64,000 bases of DNA. It comes from Hyphodiscus hymeniophilus. Taxonomy: Eukaryota; Ascomycota; Leotiomycetes; Helotiales; Hyphodiscaceae. Position numbers and translations under genes: made by a program. The notes under the pieces were generated by a model that searched no databases, was not told where the DNA came from, and saw nothing but the letters and a program-made list of their open reading frames with translations. Position 1 is the stretch's first letter, and each line of letters begins with the position of its first letter. Location: NCBI GenBank assembly GCA_016508695.1, contig VNKQ01000016.1, forward strand, positions 1,240,001 through 1,304,000, in the 5' to 3' direction. Positions 45,794 to 58,202 of the stretch are shown piece after piece.

Positions 45794-47558
45794 ATGACTT
45801 TCCTATCAACTGCATGGGGCAGCTTGCTGGCCTATTGGAGCAGCCTCTCCTTGGCCATTGTCGCTGTTGTCACCACCGCCTTTGTGATACAAACAACACG
45901 CAGCTGGACCCGTTTGTGGCACGTCAAAGGCCCCCCTTCGGCAGGCTTCTCAAATCTATGGCTGATCCGCCATGTTTCGGGCGGCAGAATGCATCTTGAC
46001 CTCGGAGAAGTTTGCGAGAAATATGGCAAGTGTGGATTAACATCACATATGCATCTACTAACAAGGCCAGGCTCACTGGCTCGAATTGGTCCCAACACTT
46101 TGGTAACGAGCGATCCTGCCCAGCTAAGGAGGATGCTTGGTGTCAGAACTCAATACAGACGATCGGATTGGTATATTGCGATGCGATTGGATCCTTCCCG
46201 AGATAACGTTCTGAGCGAGAGAAATGATGAGAAACACAATGAAATTCGAGCCAAAATGGCTGCTGGGGTAAAATGTTCCGAGTTTTTTTGGTATTCATTT
46301 CACTGACGAATGTCCAGTACTCTGGCAAAGAGAACGACCACCTCGAGAAGACTATCGATCGCAACGTCCTCGCTTTGATGGATCTGATTGAAAGCAAATA
46401 TCTGTCTTCTGATGCTGTCTTCAAACCATTCGACTTTGGTCGGAAAGCTCAGTACTTCACTCTTGATACGATATCCGATGTCGCCTTTGGCAAGGCATTC
46501 GGTTTCGTTACGACGGATTCAGATGTTCATGAATACATCGCGACCACTGAACGTACCCTCCCTGCAATCATCCTGGTCAGCGTACTGCCTTGGCTCAATG
46601 GACTCTTGCAGTCAAAAATCTTCAAGAGCATTCTCCCATCTGAAGAAGACAAGCTTGGGCTTGGTAAAATCATCGGGTTGGTTTCGCCCTGCTTAAAGTT
46701 GATGGCATCCTTACTGACATGCTTCGTAGAATTGCCAAGCAGGTTGTAGGGGAGAGATTCGGCCCAGACAAGAAGATCCAGCAAGATATGCTCGGTTCCT
46801 TCATTCGTCATGGTCTCACTCAGAAAGAGGCAGAATCAGAGAGTCTTGTGCAAATGTGAGAAAGAGACTCGTCTCCGGCGATGAATACTGACCACTTTAG
46901 TCTGGCTGGCTCTGACACTACCGCAACAGCCCTCCGAGCAATTTTGCTTCACATCATCACAACTCCACGGGTCCTCTCGGCCTTAGTAGCTGAGATTGCG
47001 AACGTCTCTCCGTCATCGCCGATTCGAGATGCGGAGGCAAGGAAAATGCCATATCTGCAGGCTGTGATCAAGGAAGGTCTTCGCATATTCCCTCCTGTAA
47101 CTGGACTCATGTCAAAAGATGTTCCTGTCGGTGGCGATACTGTTAACGGCCTCTATATTCCTGAAGGTACAAAAATTGGATACTCAGCTTGGGGTTTATT
47201 CCGAGACAAGAACATCTGGGGCAATGATGCTAGTCTATTTCGCCCGGAGCGCTGGCTAGAAGGCTCGGCGGAGCAGATACGTGAGCAAGAAGCGACACTC
47301 GAGCTGATCTTTAGCTATGGGCGCTGGCAGTGTCTTGGAAAGAATGTGGCCCTGATAGAACTCAACAAGGTCTTCGTCGAGGTAAGACGCCCATTTCGCT
47401 CCTAGATGCCATGTTGCTGACTGCGGACCGCATAGCTACTAAGAAGATTTGACATCTCCGTAGTTGATCCAGTCAAGCCGTGGGAGTCATTTAACCACGG
47501 CATTTTCGTTCAGTCGGAGATGTGGCTCAGAGCGTCGAAGAGGACGAACATGTTGTAG
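45794..47558 (+). CDS. cytochrome P450 monooxygenase
   Basis: Six exons (45794-46025, 46071-46267, 46318-46676, 46730-46855, 46901-47381, 47436-47558) give 505 residues. One N-terminal membrane anchor (about residues 10-35) precedes a proline hinge (KGPPSAGF). I-helix AGSDTTA (from A307), KEGLR (ExxR), FRPERW and heme loop FSYGRWQCLG (Cys449) are intact, so it should be active; the heme loop departs from FGxGRxxCxG at its second residue. The overall pattern resembles fungal pisatin-demethylase-like P450s. Intron 1 uses a GC donor (GCAAGT...CCAG, 46026-46070) with a perfect TACTAAC branch point. It probably works with the divergent methyltransferase on one metabolite, an inference from position only. 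Confidence 0.9.
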
Positions 47559-48629
47559 TTGAGTGCTGCGAATAATGAATGCGATGGTTTAAAATAGACA
47601 ACGCAGCAATGCTTCACCTCAATTCCGACTAGGCGTGCACCCAAAACTATCCCAATCCTCTCAGTAACAGGAACTTCACTCTGCCAGATATCGACAAGTC
47701 ACAGTCACATGTAGACAGTCTTTTGTTTTCTCCAGAATCGTTTGACATCTCGGGTATGTTTTCCATCCTCGGCTGCTTGCAAGTGCAAGCACAGCCGCCT
47801 TCCTGATCTTCAGCACAGACACCAGCGTTTCCAGTATCATTGCAAGAAGACGAGTCCGTATTTTTTCCCAAGTGGGGTAGCTTGGCACTACCTTCGACGT
47901 TAGTCGGAACGATGTGATGACGGGGGATCGAGTGATGCGAGCAATATCGCGGGTCTGGCGTGATGAATTCGAGGCAAGGAGACCCTCCCTCGCCGCAGCA
48001 TCTAGAGGAAGACATTAGTGAGCCGTGAGTACAAAAGTTGGACTGGGAGTGCAGCATGTCAAAGGTTTGTGCGAAGAGAGGGCTGTGTTAAATGCCTCAG
48101 TTCCAGCGCGACTTAGCGATGCGTCCCCCTTGCAATGCAGTAGGGCGTGCTGAAACCAGCTTGCGTCAAGGACTCAAGGAAGACCATGATATGATTTCCA
48201 ACAATTACAATGGACTTCAATATCAAAAGCGCAGTTTCAAAGATGGTGAATTGCCAGAGTGGAGTTGCCAGTTTTTTTCAAAAGTTCAGAACTACCTCCC
48301 ACACATGTTGGTCAATCACCGGGCCTTGAACGAAGTAGTGAACGAGTTGACCCTACCCAGACTCTCCAGCTTCGACTTCGACTTCCTGGTCCCCATCTTG
48401 GCCAGAACCGTCGCTCGAGCCTTGCCCAATCAGTAGTTATTCAGTTGCCCATAGCTAAAGCAAATAAAATTTACCTTATACTCTCCCATCTTATGATACC
48501 GAGGAATAACTTTTCCTCACCATTGAGACTCGTCCCACTTAGAGATGGCACACCGGGGACGTCTTTCGCAGTTGATCCGACAAAAGCTGTCCAGGCTTCC
48601 ATCACAACGTCGAGCGTACTTCCACCCTC
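47559..48629. other. intergenic, with weak coding candidates
   Basis: About 1 kb between the P450 and the ABM-like gene. It contains a possible Cys-rich frame on the minus strand and a 114-codon plus-strand frame (48092-48436) with no recognised features. Confidence 0.35.
47647..48015 (-). CDS. possible small cysteine-rich protein
   Basis: A 122-codon open frame with 11 Cys, including CCGEGGSPC near the start and GVCAEDQEGGCACTCK in the middle. The clustered Cys could bind metal or form disulfides. There is no signal peptide, and no family is recognised; the frame may be chance. Confidence 0.25.
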   Translation of the reverse strand: MSSSRCCGEGGSPCLEFITPDPRYCSHHSIPRHHIVPTNVEGSAKLPHLGKNTDSSSCNDTGNAGVCAEDQEGGCACTCKQPRMENIPEMSNDSGENKRLSTCDCDLSISGRVKFLLLRGLG

Positions 48630-49081
48630 CTAAATCCTAATCCGAAACACTTCCACCAACGGACTCTCGAATACCGCTGCCGGGCTCAAATTCGTCTCAT
48701 AGATTTGCAGTTGTGCAGCTGCCGCAGCCAATGTTTGACTTGTCCTATAAAGTCCAGGGAATCGGGGGTCTTTAAGAAGGCGTGAAAGCTCTCTGTCTTA
48801 TCTCACTCTGTCTCTGTATGTCAAGGACTGGGCCGAGGGAAGATGAGGGAGCAGGACATACCTGAATCAATAACGAACTTCACCGTTGACTGAACGTCCT
48901 CGTCGTTCTCTGTTAGAATTGGCGCCAGGAAGCTGTTATGAAGACCAGGTCGTGACCGAAGTGCTGTATCCAGCGCCGGTTGCACCGTTTCTGTGAATGC
49001 ATTTCGTGTTGATTCATCCTGCTTGAGATGTAGAATAACGATTTCCGTGATATGTGCCGATTTCAACTTCAGAGAGAACAA
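48630..49081 (-). CDS. ABM-like (dimeric alpha/beta-barrel) small protein
   Basis: Two exons (49081-48862, 48796-48630) with a 65-bp intron (GTATGT...ATAAG) give 128 residues. The N-terminal strand ITEIVILHLKQDES, the central FVIDSDRELSRLLKDPRFPGLYR helix-turn and the C-terminal strand SPLVEVFRIRI fit the layout of antibiotic-biosynthesis-monooxygenase-like fungal proteins. No catalytic residues can be assigned. An alternative acceptor (GACAG, 7 bp further) gives a frame that soon stops, so the first acceptor was chosen. Its position next to the P450 is suggestive only. Confidence 0.5.
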
Positions 49082-49802
49082 GTATGAATCGAGAAGAAGT
49101 ATATAGAGCTGTTCTGATATATGGCTCTGAGGAGGGGTGGAGTGAGTGTGAGTAACTCGGGGGTTTGTAGCTCGCTGTCTGGTTTAGCTTTTTATATGGA
49201 ATTCACAAGTTCACACTCAAAGTATTACAAATGCCTCCCAAAGATGACCCGGTCACTTTCACGGTACAAAACACCCTTAATTTCAATCCAGGGCTGCCCA
49301 ACACCGTCAGCAGCTTCTCGTCATAGTTTTCCGGTGGAATACCGCATCACGTGGTCGTGGAATTCCGTTGCAAGTGGAGCTTAACGAATTCATGGAACCG
49401 GATCGCTCTTAGAGATCAAGTCCAATCGGATATGAAGAAAGTAGCACAGCTTACGACAACTTCAGCACGTAGCCTCTGTCAGTCATGAAGTCCGTCGCTA
49501 TGCCTGTGCCATAATGTGGTGGACTGGCTTTTGTGACTAAATCCACTGCCTTGTAAATTCGTTTCATGAATTGGGACCAAATGTGATTAATGAGGATGCT
49601 GGCGTTCTACTGGGACCGGAAACTTCCAGGATAAGCTGTCTAGATCAAGATATTCGTATAAAGACACAACAGTTCGAAGGAAATGGTTTAAGACTTGATA
49701 TAGTTCGACAGAATATTTCCATGCTTTTTGACTTCGTAACGCCATCCACAGCTCAACTCATTGGGCCGCAGTTATGCAAATGCCAGAACGCCTTCCGGTG
49801 AT
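49082..49802. other. intergenic
   Basis: 700 bp between the start of the ABM-like gene and the BMS1 3' end. No supported feature. Confidence 0.4.
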
Positions 49803-52800
49803 CTACCTTCTCCTCTTGCCACCTCCACCTCCATCACCATCATTATCCGCCCGCCGTTTCTTCCCCTCCTTCCGCCAGTACTCCTGCTTCTCCTTCTTCT
49901 CCCGCTCACCACGCATCTCCGCATTCTCGGCAACCTTCTTTCTATACACCTTCCTCTTCTCCTCCTTCGCCGCGCGTCTCTTAGCAACCTTCTCATTTCG
50001 TAAGGTCATGACCTTCTGCATCAGATCCCTTGCCTTCTTTTCCTCGCCACCTAAGATCACAGCCCGCTTCTGCATGTATGTCGGCTTGCTCTGCTTCTTC
50101 ATTTGTGTGATCTGACTCTTGAACGGTAAATCCGCCGCCAAAGCCCGGGGAACACGAAGAGGGTTGAAGTGGCGAGTGACACGCTCAACGGGTTTGTAAT
50201 TACTGTTTTTCTGTTGTGGTGTAGCAATGTTCTCGGCTCGGCGTACTTCACCAGTAAGACGCATTCCGGACCAACCTATGAGGTTCGTGACAGGGTTGTA
50301 GAACCGATGAGGACGAACTGGATACCAGGCTCTGAGAAAGACGATATCACTCATTAGAATTTTGTCTTCGAAGGTTGCACGGAAATGACCGTCGGGCTTG
50401 CTTAGGGCTTTCTTGATTTGTCCGCGGATGCCGGAGACGGTCTTGATGGATGCACCTTCGAATTTGGCGATTTCGATGGCGCTGGTGAACATGTCGCGGA
50501 TGAAGGCTGTGTTTTTGAAGATCTTGTATGGCGTTCCGGTAAGCTTGAGTTTCTTCACAATTTCAGGAGCCTCGTCAACGTCAAGAACGGTCCCTATTGC
50601 TGCTATACGAAAGCCTGGAGTCTGGGAGGAGAAAGACTGGTAACATGAGAAACCGGTATTGGGAGCAATAAGAGGGCCGTAAAATGTACCGAAGCAATGC
50701 ATGTGTTCAGGTGTATATTTGAGCATGCGGTTTCGGGTACGATTGTCGGATGTGCTGTATATGGGCATTGTCTGAAATCGTCTCCAGCCTAGCGAGAAGA
50801 TGAGGGGGTCGTTTGTTTTCAGGATCTTCTTGTGCCATCGATGTCTCTTGATCCTGACTTGCACGAAACCGTATCTGTCTTCTGTAGCAGACAGACCGCC
50901 AACGATGATTGGCATTCGTGGGCTGAATTGCGTGACGAACTCAGATGCGACGCCTTCGATGACGATCTTGGCGTACATTCCTGCTCGGAATCCTTCAACA
51001 TTCACTCGTTGGCTTTCATCAAGGACTTCGAACTCGGCTTTGTTGATGTTTAGTTGTTTTTGAATCTGAGCCTTCTGCGCATCGTACCAGTCATCTTCTC
51101 CGAATTCTTCCTGCTCCCCTCCCTCACGTCTAGCATTCGCTTTGTCATTGTTGAATCCTTCTCGATCTTCTTCCTCAAATCGCAGCTTCAGCTCTTCCTT
51201 CCTTCTTGCGTTTTTCTTACGTTCCGCTTCAATGTCATCAGGCTTAGACTCCTCTTCTGCTTCAAGATCTTGGAACTCTCCATCGCCTTCATCATTTTCG
51301 TCTTCATCTGTATCTTCTTCTTCCTCACTACCATCATCATTTGTCTTCTCTATTAACAAGTCCGCTGTAGCAAATCGCTTTCGTAAAGCTTCAACGTTCT
51401 CTTCAACAGACCATTTAGTCTCTAATGTAACGTAATCCAGAATGGGAATTGCCCGATCCTCAAATTGCTCGTCGACTTTTTCCCTGCCTGATGTCTTGAA
51501 GAAAGCGTCCTCATCATCAGCCTCGATAAGATCCACGGCTTCGCCTTCGTCAACATCTCCTTTCCATTTCTGGAGGATCTCGGAAGGGGTTAGCGACTCA
51601 TCATACAACAACTTCGCCAAATCTGTGGTTCGATATGATCGTTTCTTGTTGTGCAGTTTCCGTGCTGTCTCCAGCATGTTATCTTTCCAACGTGCTGCCC
51701 CACCCTCCTCATCTGATGAACTATCTTCATCATCATCGTCATCATCAGGCTCATCGCCAGACAGAGAGCCAAGATCAGAATCGCTATCCGCAAATGCTAT
51801 GTCGCCGTCCACCTTGTCGTCGGGCTTCCGGAAAGATTTCCCCATCTTTTCTTCCGTAATCTCTGCTTCATACTCAGAGTCAAAGTCATCACCACTAACA
51901 AAACCTTCGTCGTCAACGGGCCCTTCGTTCTCTGACGCATCTTCGCGTTCAACGAATCTCGCTGACCGAGGCTTTTTTCGACCCGTATCGTCATCCTCAG
52001 GTACGGCTGTGATGGCACCGCCTCCGCCGAATAATTGCAGACCCTCTTCAGTCTCACCTAGTAATCTTCTTTCTCCCTGAAGACCAATGATCAACTCTTC
52101 TCCCTCTCCTCGATCTTGATCTTCCGCATCCACGTCAAAGTTGAATCCCTTTTCTCTTGTGATCCAGATCGTGTCTCCATCTATTTTCAATCCACTTTTA
52201 TCGGACATTGGCGCATGAAGTTTCTTTTCCTTTTCGTCCAATCTCCTCCGCCCAGTCTTCCCGGTAGCTTTCGCAATCGCTTGGTCCATATAGGGAGTTG
52301 GACATGGATCTGGCAAAGCTTCCATTGCTGTAATTGAATAGTCGCCCAATCCGGGAATATGTACTCTTTGTCCTTGTGCGGCGAAGTTCGTCCCACGTAG
52401 ATATCCAGACAATACCACAGTTCGATCACATTTTGAATCCTCCTCGATCTTTGTGGGATGCGTGATGTCCCGGAAGCTGTCAATAACTGTATAAGGATGT
52501 GAATTCCTCCAGATAAGGGGCCGGGGGTTCTTCATGACGGATATAAATCTCGAGAGGTTGTGTATTTCGCGATCGGGGTATCTTCCATTGATAACCCCAG
52601 ACAGATAAAACAGATGTGCGCCTTGATATAACTCACTCCAAAACCGGTTCTTCAGCCGTTTCTTCGCATCTTTAAGAGTTTGTGGTTTTCGGAACAGATC
52701 CAGATGCGTGAGGATCCCAAATACATTTCCTGGCATACCACTCGAAGCCAGTATATTCAAAAACTCCATAGTCTCCATCTCGAAGCCGAAATTTCCGTCG

Positions 52801-53308
52801 ATCATCAGGAGGACTATGTCCGCCACCTTGGACATGTCCACCATCGCCTCAAGTTCGTTCGGACATTCCACAAACGTCAACCGTTGGCGTTTCGATGTAA
52901 CAACGGTGATGGGCCCTTGCGGATTTGATAGTGTTTCTTTCGCATATCGCTTGACCAAAGACTTCAGTAAAGTCGTCTTCCCTACACCTGGTGGGCCAAC
53001 GATTGTGACCAGTCTTGGAGGAGGTTCTTCGGGTATGCGATCGATCTGGGGGACATGTAGCCGCTTTTCTTTTATCTGGGCACGTCAGTCACTCGGTCAC
53101 ATATGACTGTCCGCTAAGCCTTACATCATGAGATCTGGCAGCAGATTTTGCCAACCGCCCTGGATTTGCAAAACTAAAAGCTTTCGGATTGCGATCTGGA
53201 TGACACGATCAGTCCATGCTAGGTGCGACAAGCATCGAAGGACTTACCTCCGGTATGCTTCTTCTTCGCCTTTGTAGGCCGGTGAGGCCTGTGACTCTGC
53301 TCTTCCAT
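49803..53308 (-). CDS. BMS1: ribosome biogenesis GTPase BMS1
   Basis: Three exons (53308-53248, 53195-53125, 53075-49803) give 1134 residues, near yeast Bms1. This essential nucleolar GTPase of the small-subunit processome recruits Rcl1 and is needed for 40S maturation. The N-terminus is Lys/His-rich (HRPTKAKKKHTG). The GTPase domain has Walker A GPPGVGKT at 71-78, ADIVLLMIDGNFGFEMET and the THLDLF base-recognition loop. An AARP2CN domain follows (SGYLRGTNF...VHIPGLGDYSI), then a long acidic, partly repetitive linker (about 400-650). The C-terminal domain contains RMPIIVGGL, LKYTPEHMHCFGTFYGP and KALSKPDGHFRATFEDKI, and the protein ends in a Lys/Arg tail with a Gly run. Plus-strand frames opposite the acidic linker are shadows. 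Confidence 0.95.
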
Positions 53309-53922
53309 GGTCAACCAGGCATAGTGGTTGGAGCACGTCGTTGCTGAAGCCCGATATCAAGCCAATCCAGAAAATTATTTTGAGTCGGAGCTGGAAACTT
53401 TTAGTCCGCGATTCAGTCCGTAAACGGCCTAGCCCGAGATCTTATCTTATCGCTAATCAAATATCCCCCTCCAAACATCCCTTGCTCGCATTCCTTTCCT
53501 GTAGGCCGAAACCTGTAGGTATGTAATCGTAGGCGAGAAGCAGATCTCTGATATAACTGCGTAAAAACTAGGTAATAAAGTTATGGAATTCGACATAAGA
53601 TGCATTCTATAACATAAAAGGGGCGTCGCCGCGAGTGAAGAGCGTTGCAAGGCGTGTGCGCTTCAGCCTGGCGATGAGCAGAGAGAAGTCGGAAGCGTTG
53701 CGTCATGGAACACGTGGGGTCTGGTGGTCCTCTTCCAAGATGCGACTTGGCGGGGCTGTTGTACCGGCCTACTTCTGTACTTAAGACCTGTTGACCAGCC
53801 TTTACTTGTTTATCTTTCTCTTCAACTATAAATCTCCAACATTCCCCATATTCAAACTCAGCGACCATCATCCCTACAACTCAGAACTCTGCAAATCAAA
53901 TCAACTCCAACTCTTATCAACA
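53309..53922. other. BMS1/inhibitor divergent intergenic
   Basis: 614 bp between divergent genes. The right part near the inhibitor is pyrimidine-rich, as in strongly transcribed fungal promoters; no site is assigned. Confidence 0.45.
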
Positions 53923-54305
53923 ATGGCCGGAGTCAAGCACATCGTTAGCATCCCTTCCCATCACCCCTCTCGTCAGTTGCATCGCGTTTTGTCGCATAGC
54001 TAACTTCTTTTGCCAGGTTGTCTGCAAGACAAAAGAAGATGTCGAACCGTACGTCTAAGTTCCATTCCAAGGCCCTCTCCATCTGACATGCAACAGAGCA
54101 AAGAAGTTGGCACAGGACCAAGGCGGAGAGATCACGAATACCTACTCCATCTTCCCAGGTTTCGAGTATGTACGAGTTCATTTCTCTGTATACTGTACGC
54201 TAAACCTGGAATAGCGTTGTCATGCCCAAGGACTCTGTCACCACGTTCGCTGACAGCAAGCACATCGAATCCGTTGAAGTTGATGGGGAGGTGAAAACCC
54301 AATAG
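53923..54305 (+). CDS. I9-type proteinase B inhibitor
   Basis: Four tiny exons (53923-53943, 54017-54048, 54097-54165, 54215-54305) give 70 residues. The first exon codes only MAGVKHI and its GTTAGC donor is the least certain. The product has the fold of subtilisin propeptides: a first strand ending VVCKTKEDVEP, a helix AKKLAQDQGGEI, SIFPGFDVVMP, and the tail HIESVEVDGEVKTQ, which is nearly the family consensus SVEEDGEVKTQ. Such inhibitors bind and restrain vacuolar subtilisin-like proteinase B in the cytosol and influence vacuole fusion. No signal peptide is present, consistent with that role. Confidence 0.82.
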
Positions 54306-54657
54306 ATGTGGCATACCGCAGATGCACGGGAGACGAAACACAATCGGATGGAGCATGGAAAGGTATGGTCTGGGATCTGGAATGGGAATGGAATGGGACC
54401 GGGTCTGCATACTGGATAGGATAGCATTGGCAGGACGGCGTGGATGGCTGGGGCTGTTGCTTAGACAAATCCAATACAATATCACCCTTTAGAGAAGCCT
54501 CAACATACACAAGCAGAATCGGCTAGTCAGCAAAAGGTAACTTGAAATTTGAGTGATATGTAACTATACGGACCCATAAGTGTTGATATCTCGTCCGCTC
54601 GATGGCGCCCGAGCTCTGAGCCTCGCCCAACCACCACCCAGCATCAACAATGCGAGC
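54306..54657. other. intergenic
   Basis: 350 bp between tandem genes, with no supported element. Confidence 0.4.
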
Positions 54658-56085
54658 ATGAACCGTCTATTGCAACCATTGCGATTCTGCAATGGAAACT
54701 CCTTTCAATCGAGTAAATACATTTTGTCCTCCAGATATTTGAGCTTCGCTCGTCATCCCTCGCCGTCAGCACATAAATGGTCACATCCTCCGAGTTCAAC
54801 AACAATCGCCGACGACGATGTGGCAAACCTTGCGAATCAACCACTACACGCTCTGAGTTTGGCAGATCTGGTGGAGTATGATATCAAGCATGCATACGCC
54901 GAATGGTGACTAACTATTCCCAGACATGGACGACCACCTCTCTCCACTGATGCGCTGTTTTCGTCAGCGAACTTCACCCTCTCCCTCCTCCCCATCCGTC
55001 TAGCTCACCGAATCCAAGCCTTACGAAATCTGCCCTTCATCGTTGTCTCGAACCCTAATATTTCAAAGATCTACAATAATTATCTACACTCGTTGTCGAC
55101 CTTATTGCCCTACACATCCAAGACCATCTCAAACCTCGAGGACGAGATTCGTTTTACAGCAGTCCTTACGGAACTCGTCGAAACACATTCTCAAACCATC
55201 CCTACGCTCGCGCGAGGCTTCCTGGAATGCAGGAAATACATAAGCCCAGACGACGTGACGCGGTTTCTGGATGAGCATCTACGGGCCAGAATCGGGACAA
55301 GATTGATTGCTGAACAGCACATCGCGTTACACGTATCATCACAACCACATCAAGATCCACAGACTTCCCAAACTGCATACGACAACCCCTCATATATTGG
55401 CGTTATTGATACGGCTCTCCAGCCTGCCTCGATTGTCAACTCGTGTGGGAACTTTGTTTCGGAGATCTGTGAGCTCAAATATGGCGTCAGACCAACCTGG
55501 ATCATTGATGGGGAGCCGAGCACAACATTTGCCTACGTGCCCGTACATTTGGAGTACATCATCACGGAACTGCTGAAGAATGCGTTCCGTGCTACGGTCG
55601 AATCGGGAAGGTCTCACGAACCGATTGTTATCACCATTGCAGCCGAGCCAGAGAGCCCACGAGGTGGACCAAGCAGCGTGGATCGTAGAAGGGCTATAGA
55701 GAAAGATCTTGGAGAAGGCGCAGACGAGAATGCTATAAAGCCGTTTGAAGATTCGGCACCGGGTGTTACGATTCGCATACGGGATAGAGGAGGCGGGATA
55801 AGCCCAGAAGTCCTACCAAATATCTGGTCGTACTCCTTCACTACCTTCTCGGACGCTGATGAACTTCCTGGGCAGACCCCTGGGAGTGGAGGTACGGACG
55901 CGCTAAACGTAATCTCTGGAGCTGGGGGAGGCGAGGGCAGTTCTATTGCTGGCCTTGGGTACGGTTTACCTCTTGGGAGAGCATATGCAGAGTATTTTGG
56001 TGGCGGAATTGCCGTGCAGAGTCTATTCGGATGGGGCAGCGACGTTTACCTCAGACTTAAAGGTTTAGGTAAGCTCAAGGACTGA
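54658..56085 (+). CDS. mitochondrial pyruvate/branched-chain 2-oxoacid dehydrogenase kinase
   Basis: Two exons (54658-54875, 54924-56085) give 459 residues. The kinase phosphorylates the E1-alpha of pyruvate or branched-chain 2-oxoacid dehydrogenase and inactivates it. An Arg/Ser-rich N-terminus fits a mitochondrial transit peptide. The helical domain starts LADLVEHGRPPLS (assembled across the intron) and contains ALRNLPFIVVSNPNI. The GHKL ATPase follows: N-box LEYIITELLKNAFRATVE, G1 IRDRGGGISPE, and G2 GLGYGLPLGRAYAEYFGGGI. Inserts after the N-box (charged, about 45 residues) and before G2 (Gly-rich) are usual in fungal members. PDK versus BCKDK cannot be settled by eye. The intron has a good CTAAC branch point. 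Confidence 0.9.
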
Positions 56086-56729
56086 GCATCTTGAGATGTA
56101 TATCGATACGGAAAAGCAGCCTAGTAGCTGCAGGACCCGGGGATGTGGTATGCCGAAGAGCCGACCCAGAAGTTGTTCATAGACCGACATCCATGGCTCA
56201 AGACACTAAGTAGTGAAACTACAAGATAAGAACTTCAGGCAATATGAGTTGTCGGTTCGGGCTTCACATTATGGACAGAGGAAGGCTAGACTAAGAGAGA
56301 ATGGCATTATTGTTCTCCATGCTGCAAACGGCTATTCATGGCAAAATAGTGCCGGTTTCTCTTCTCCTGAGCTTTACACTCAATCAAGCTTAGTTTTCTT
56401 TTTGCGCCTTCTGTCCAGTGACGCCCTAAGCGGAAGATTCAATGCGTTAGCCATGATCTGTCGCTCTTACGTCTGGAACTACACATGTTGTTATTCTCAC
56501 TCGAACCTTTGCACCAGTACACGCTCGTGGCTCGAATAGTGTGCCACCTAGTCCAGATTGTTTCCATTGCCTGATTGAAATGTCCATCAAAGCGATTCTA
56601 GAGTTTCATGGGCCAATCCTAAGAACTGAGCCGGCCCAAATGATTGCTGCTGGTGCATCGGACCTTGAGTCGATACTTGCTGCTTGACTACCAACAGCGA
56701 TTTAAAGCTCATTTTTGCGTCTGATGGAT
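56086..56729. other. convergent intergenic
   Basis: About 640 bp. A 108-codon frame at 56213-56539 has no recognised domain. Confidence 0.4.
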
Positions 56730-58202
56730 TTATGACGTCCGCGGCCACGTAGAGAACCTGCTACCACTCTGAAGCCGGGGATGTTGCTTTAATGATTCCC
56801 TGCTACTGGCAACCAACAGCACTTCATTCGAACTTCCTTCCAAGTCCATGGAAGCTCGAGGGCTTCCTTGCTGTGCTATATCATGGTCGTGTCGAGGGGT
56901 AGCCAGAATGTGCATCTCGATAGCACCTTCAGCACGGCCGTGGTGAGGTTGCTGAGCAGGCGTAAGAGTGATAGTCATGTGGTCATTCTCGTTATGCTTT
57001 TGCTCCTCTTCCTCTGCTTTCTTCCCTGCCAACTGAAGCTTGGACTCTTTATATATGTTAGCCAAGATCTTGCATCACTGGGACCGAAAACCTTACTGGC
57101 GTAGCCTTCGAGTAGGGAAAGGAACGGCAAAAACAGCATGAAAGTTGGTAGCAGCTGACCGAATCCCCATGAACTTATCAGTCCACTTGATGCCAGATCC
57201 AAAGAGAGACCGATAATTCCTGTAAAGAGTAATATTATCTGCATTATGTTGCCGAACCTAAATGGAAAGAGTGCCTGTGCTAGGATCAACAGCATTATCC
57301 GCTTTTTCGAGTCTGACTTTCGTAACGTGGAGCGGCATAATTTTGCGAACATCCATGACATTGGTTTCCTAAATGCAACGCCAACATAAGACCAAAACCC
57401 TTTTAGAGGGCAATCGTCTGCGTCGTATTTCTCCAACCAAACGTCCATATTGTGCTGATCCTCAGGTTTTGGAGTCCTTATTATATTGAGAGCAGTATAC
57501 AGACTAAGGGACTGTCGAGCACTCAGCGTTGATTCTGAGACGAAGAGGGATAGGCAAATACCCCAGAATACCCAAGGAATGCCCAGCATTTGCAGGAAAG
57601 AGAAAAGATATGTAATCATGCCCCGATCGCCCAGTATTAGAACAGCCAAGCATATAGTGAGCCACATAATCATTGTAACGAATACGAGACAAACTCGTAG
57701 AACTGCCAAGTAAAAGTGATCGCGCAGCATGGTTCGAATAGTCAAGATCGTGGCAAAATGCGTAATCATGGAGAAGACGGCCAGATCAGCGGCGATTGAG
57801 AGGCTGTAGAAGTCCTTCAGGAAATACTTCGGGTATGCCAGAGTCACGAGCAACAGACCCGTTATCAACTGCTGGTCACTCAGATTGAGAACGAAGTCCT
57901 CCAAGATAGCACCCCAGAACTCGACTGGATCTTCTACGCCGGCAGGGCAGATACGCCGCAGTTCACGCAAGGCTCTATTCCTCCAGATGGGATGGCGGAG
58001 CAGGAGCTTGTTCTCGTTGTCGCCCAGGCTGTCTAGCAGCGACGCAATACTGGCGCTCATCGTCGCAAGCATTCCTGTAAGGATGAATCCTATCATGACC
58101 TAAGCTATCTTAGCCAACTGCAAAAGATCAACGGTGGTTCCTCACTCCCGGGCCAGCAATGTCCGGGTCGGGCCTTGTGTCCGACGGTACTGCGATATCC
58201 AT
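56730..58202 (-). CDS. uncharacterised fungal polytopic membrane protein
   Basis: Three exons (58202-58146, 58099-57097, 57046-56730) give 458 residues. A short N-terminus (MDIAVPSDTRPDPDIAGPG) leads into a first helix GVMIGFILTGMLATM. About seven to eight further hydrophobic spans follow in a layout of long loops, including QQLITGLLLVTLAYPKYF and a cluster around LLILAQALFPFRFGNIMQIILLF. The last exon encodes a hydrophilic, Glu/His-rich cytosolic tail. The motif DxDIAGxGV before the first span and the overall helix order recur in a large set of Pezizomycotina proteins of unknown function. No transport or enzymatic motif is visible. Confidence 0.75.

Noticed and set aside
48092..48436. 114-codon plus-strand frame
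   Set aside because: No family, signal or splice support; it may be chance.
51442..52080. 212-codon plus-strand Ser-rich open frame
   Set aside because: It is the complement of the acidic Asp/Glu linker of BMS1.
18072..56085. LAT1 and the PDK-type kinase as a functional cluster
   Set aside because: They lie 35 kb apart with unrelated genes between, so co-location is probably coincidental.
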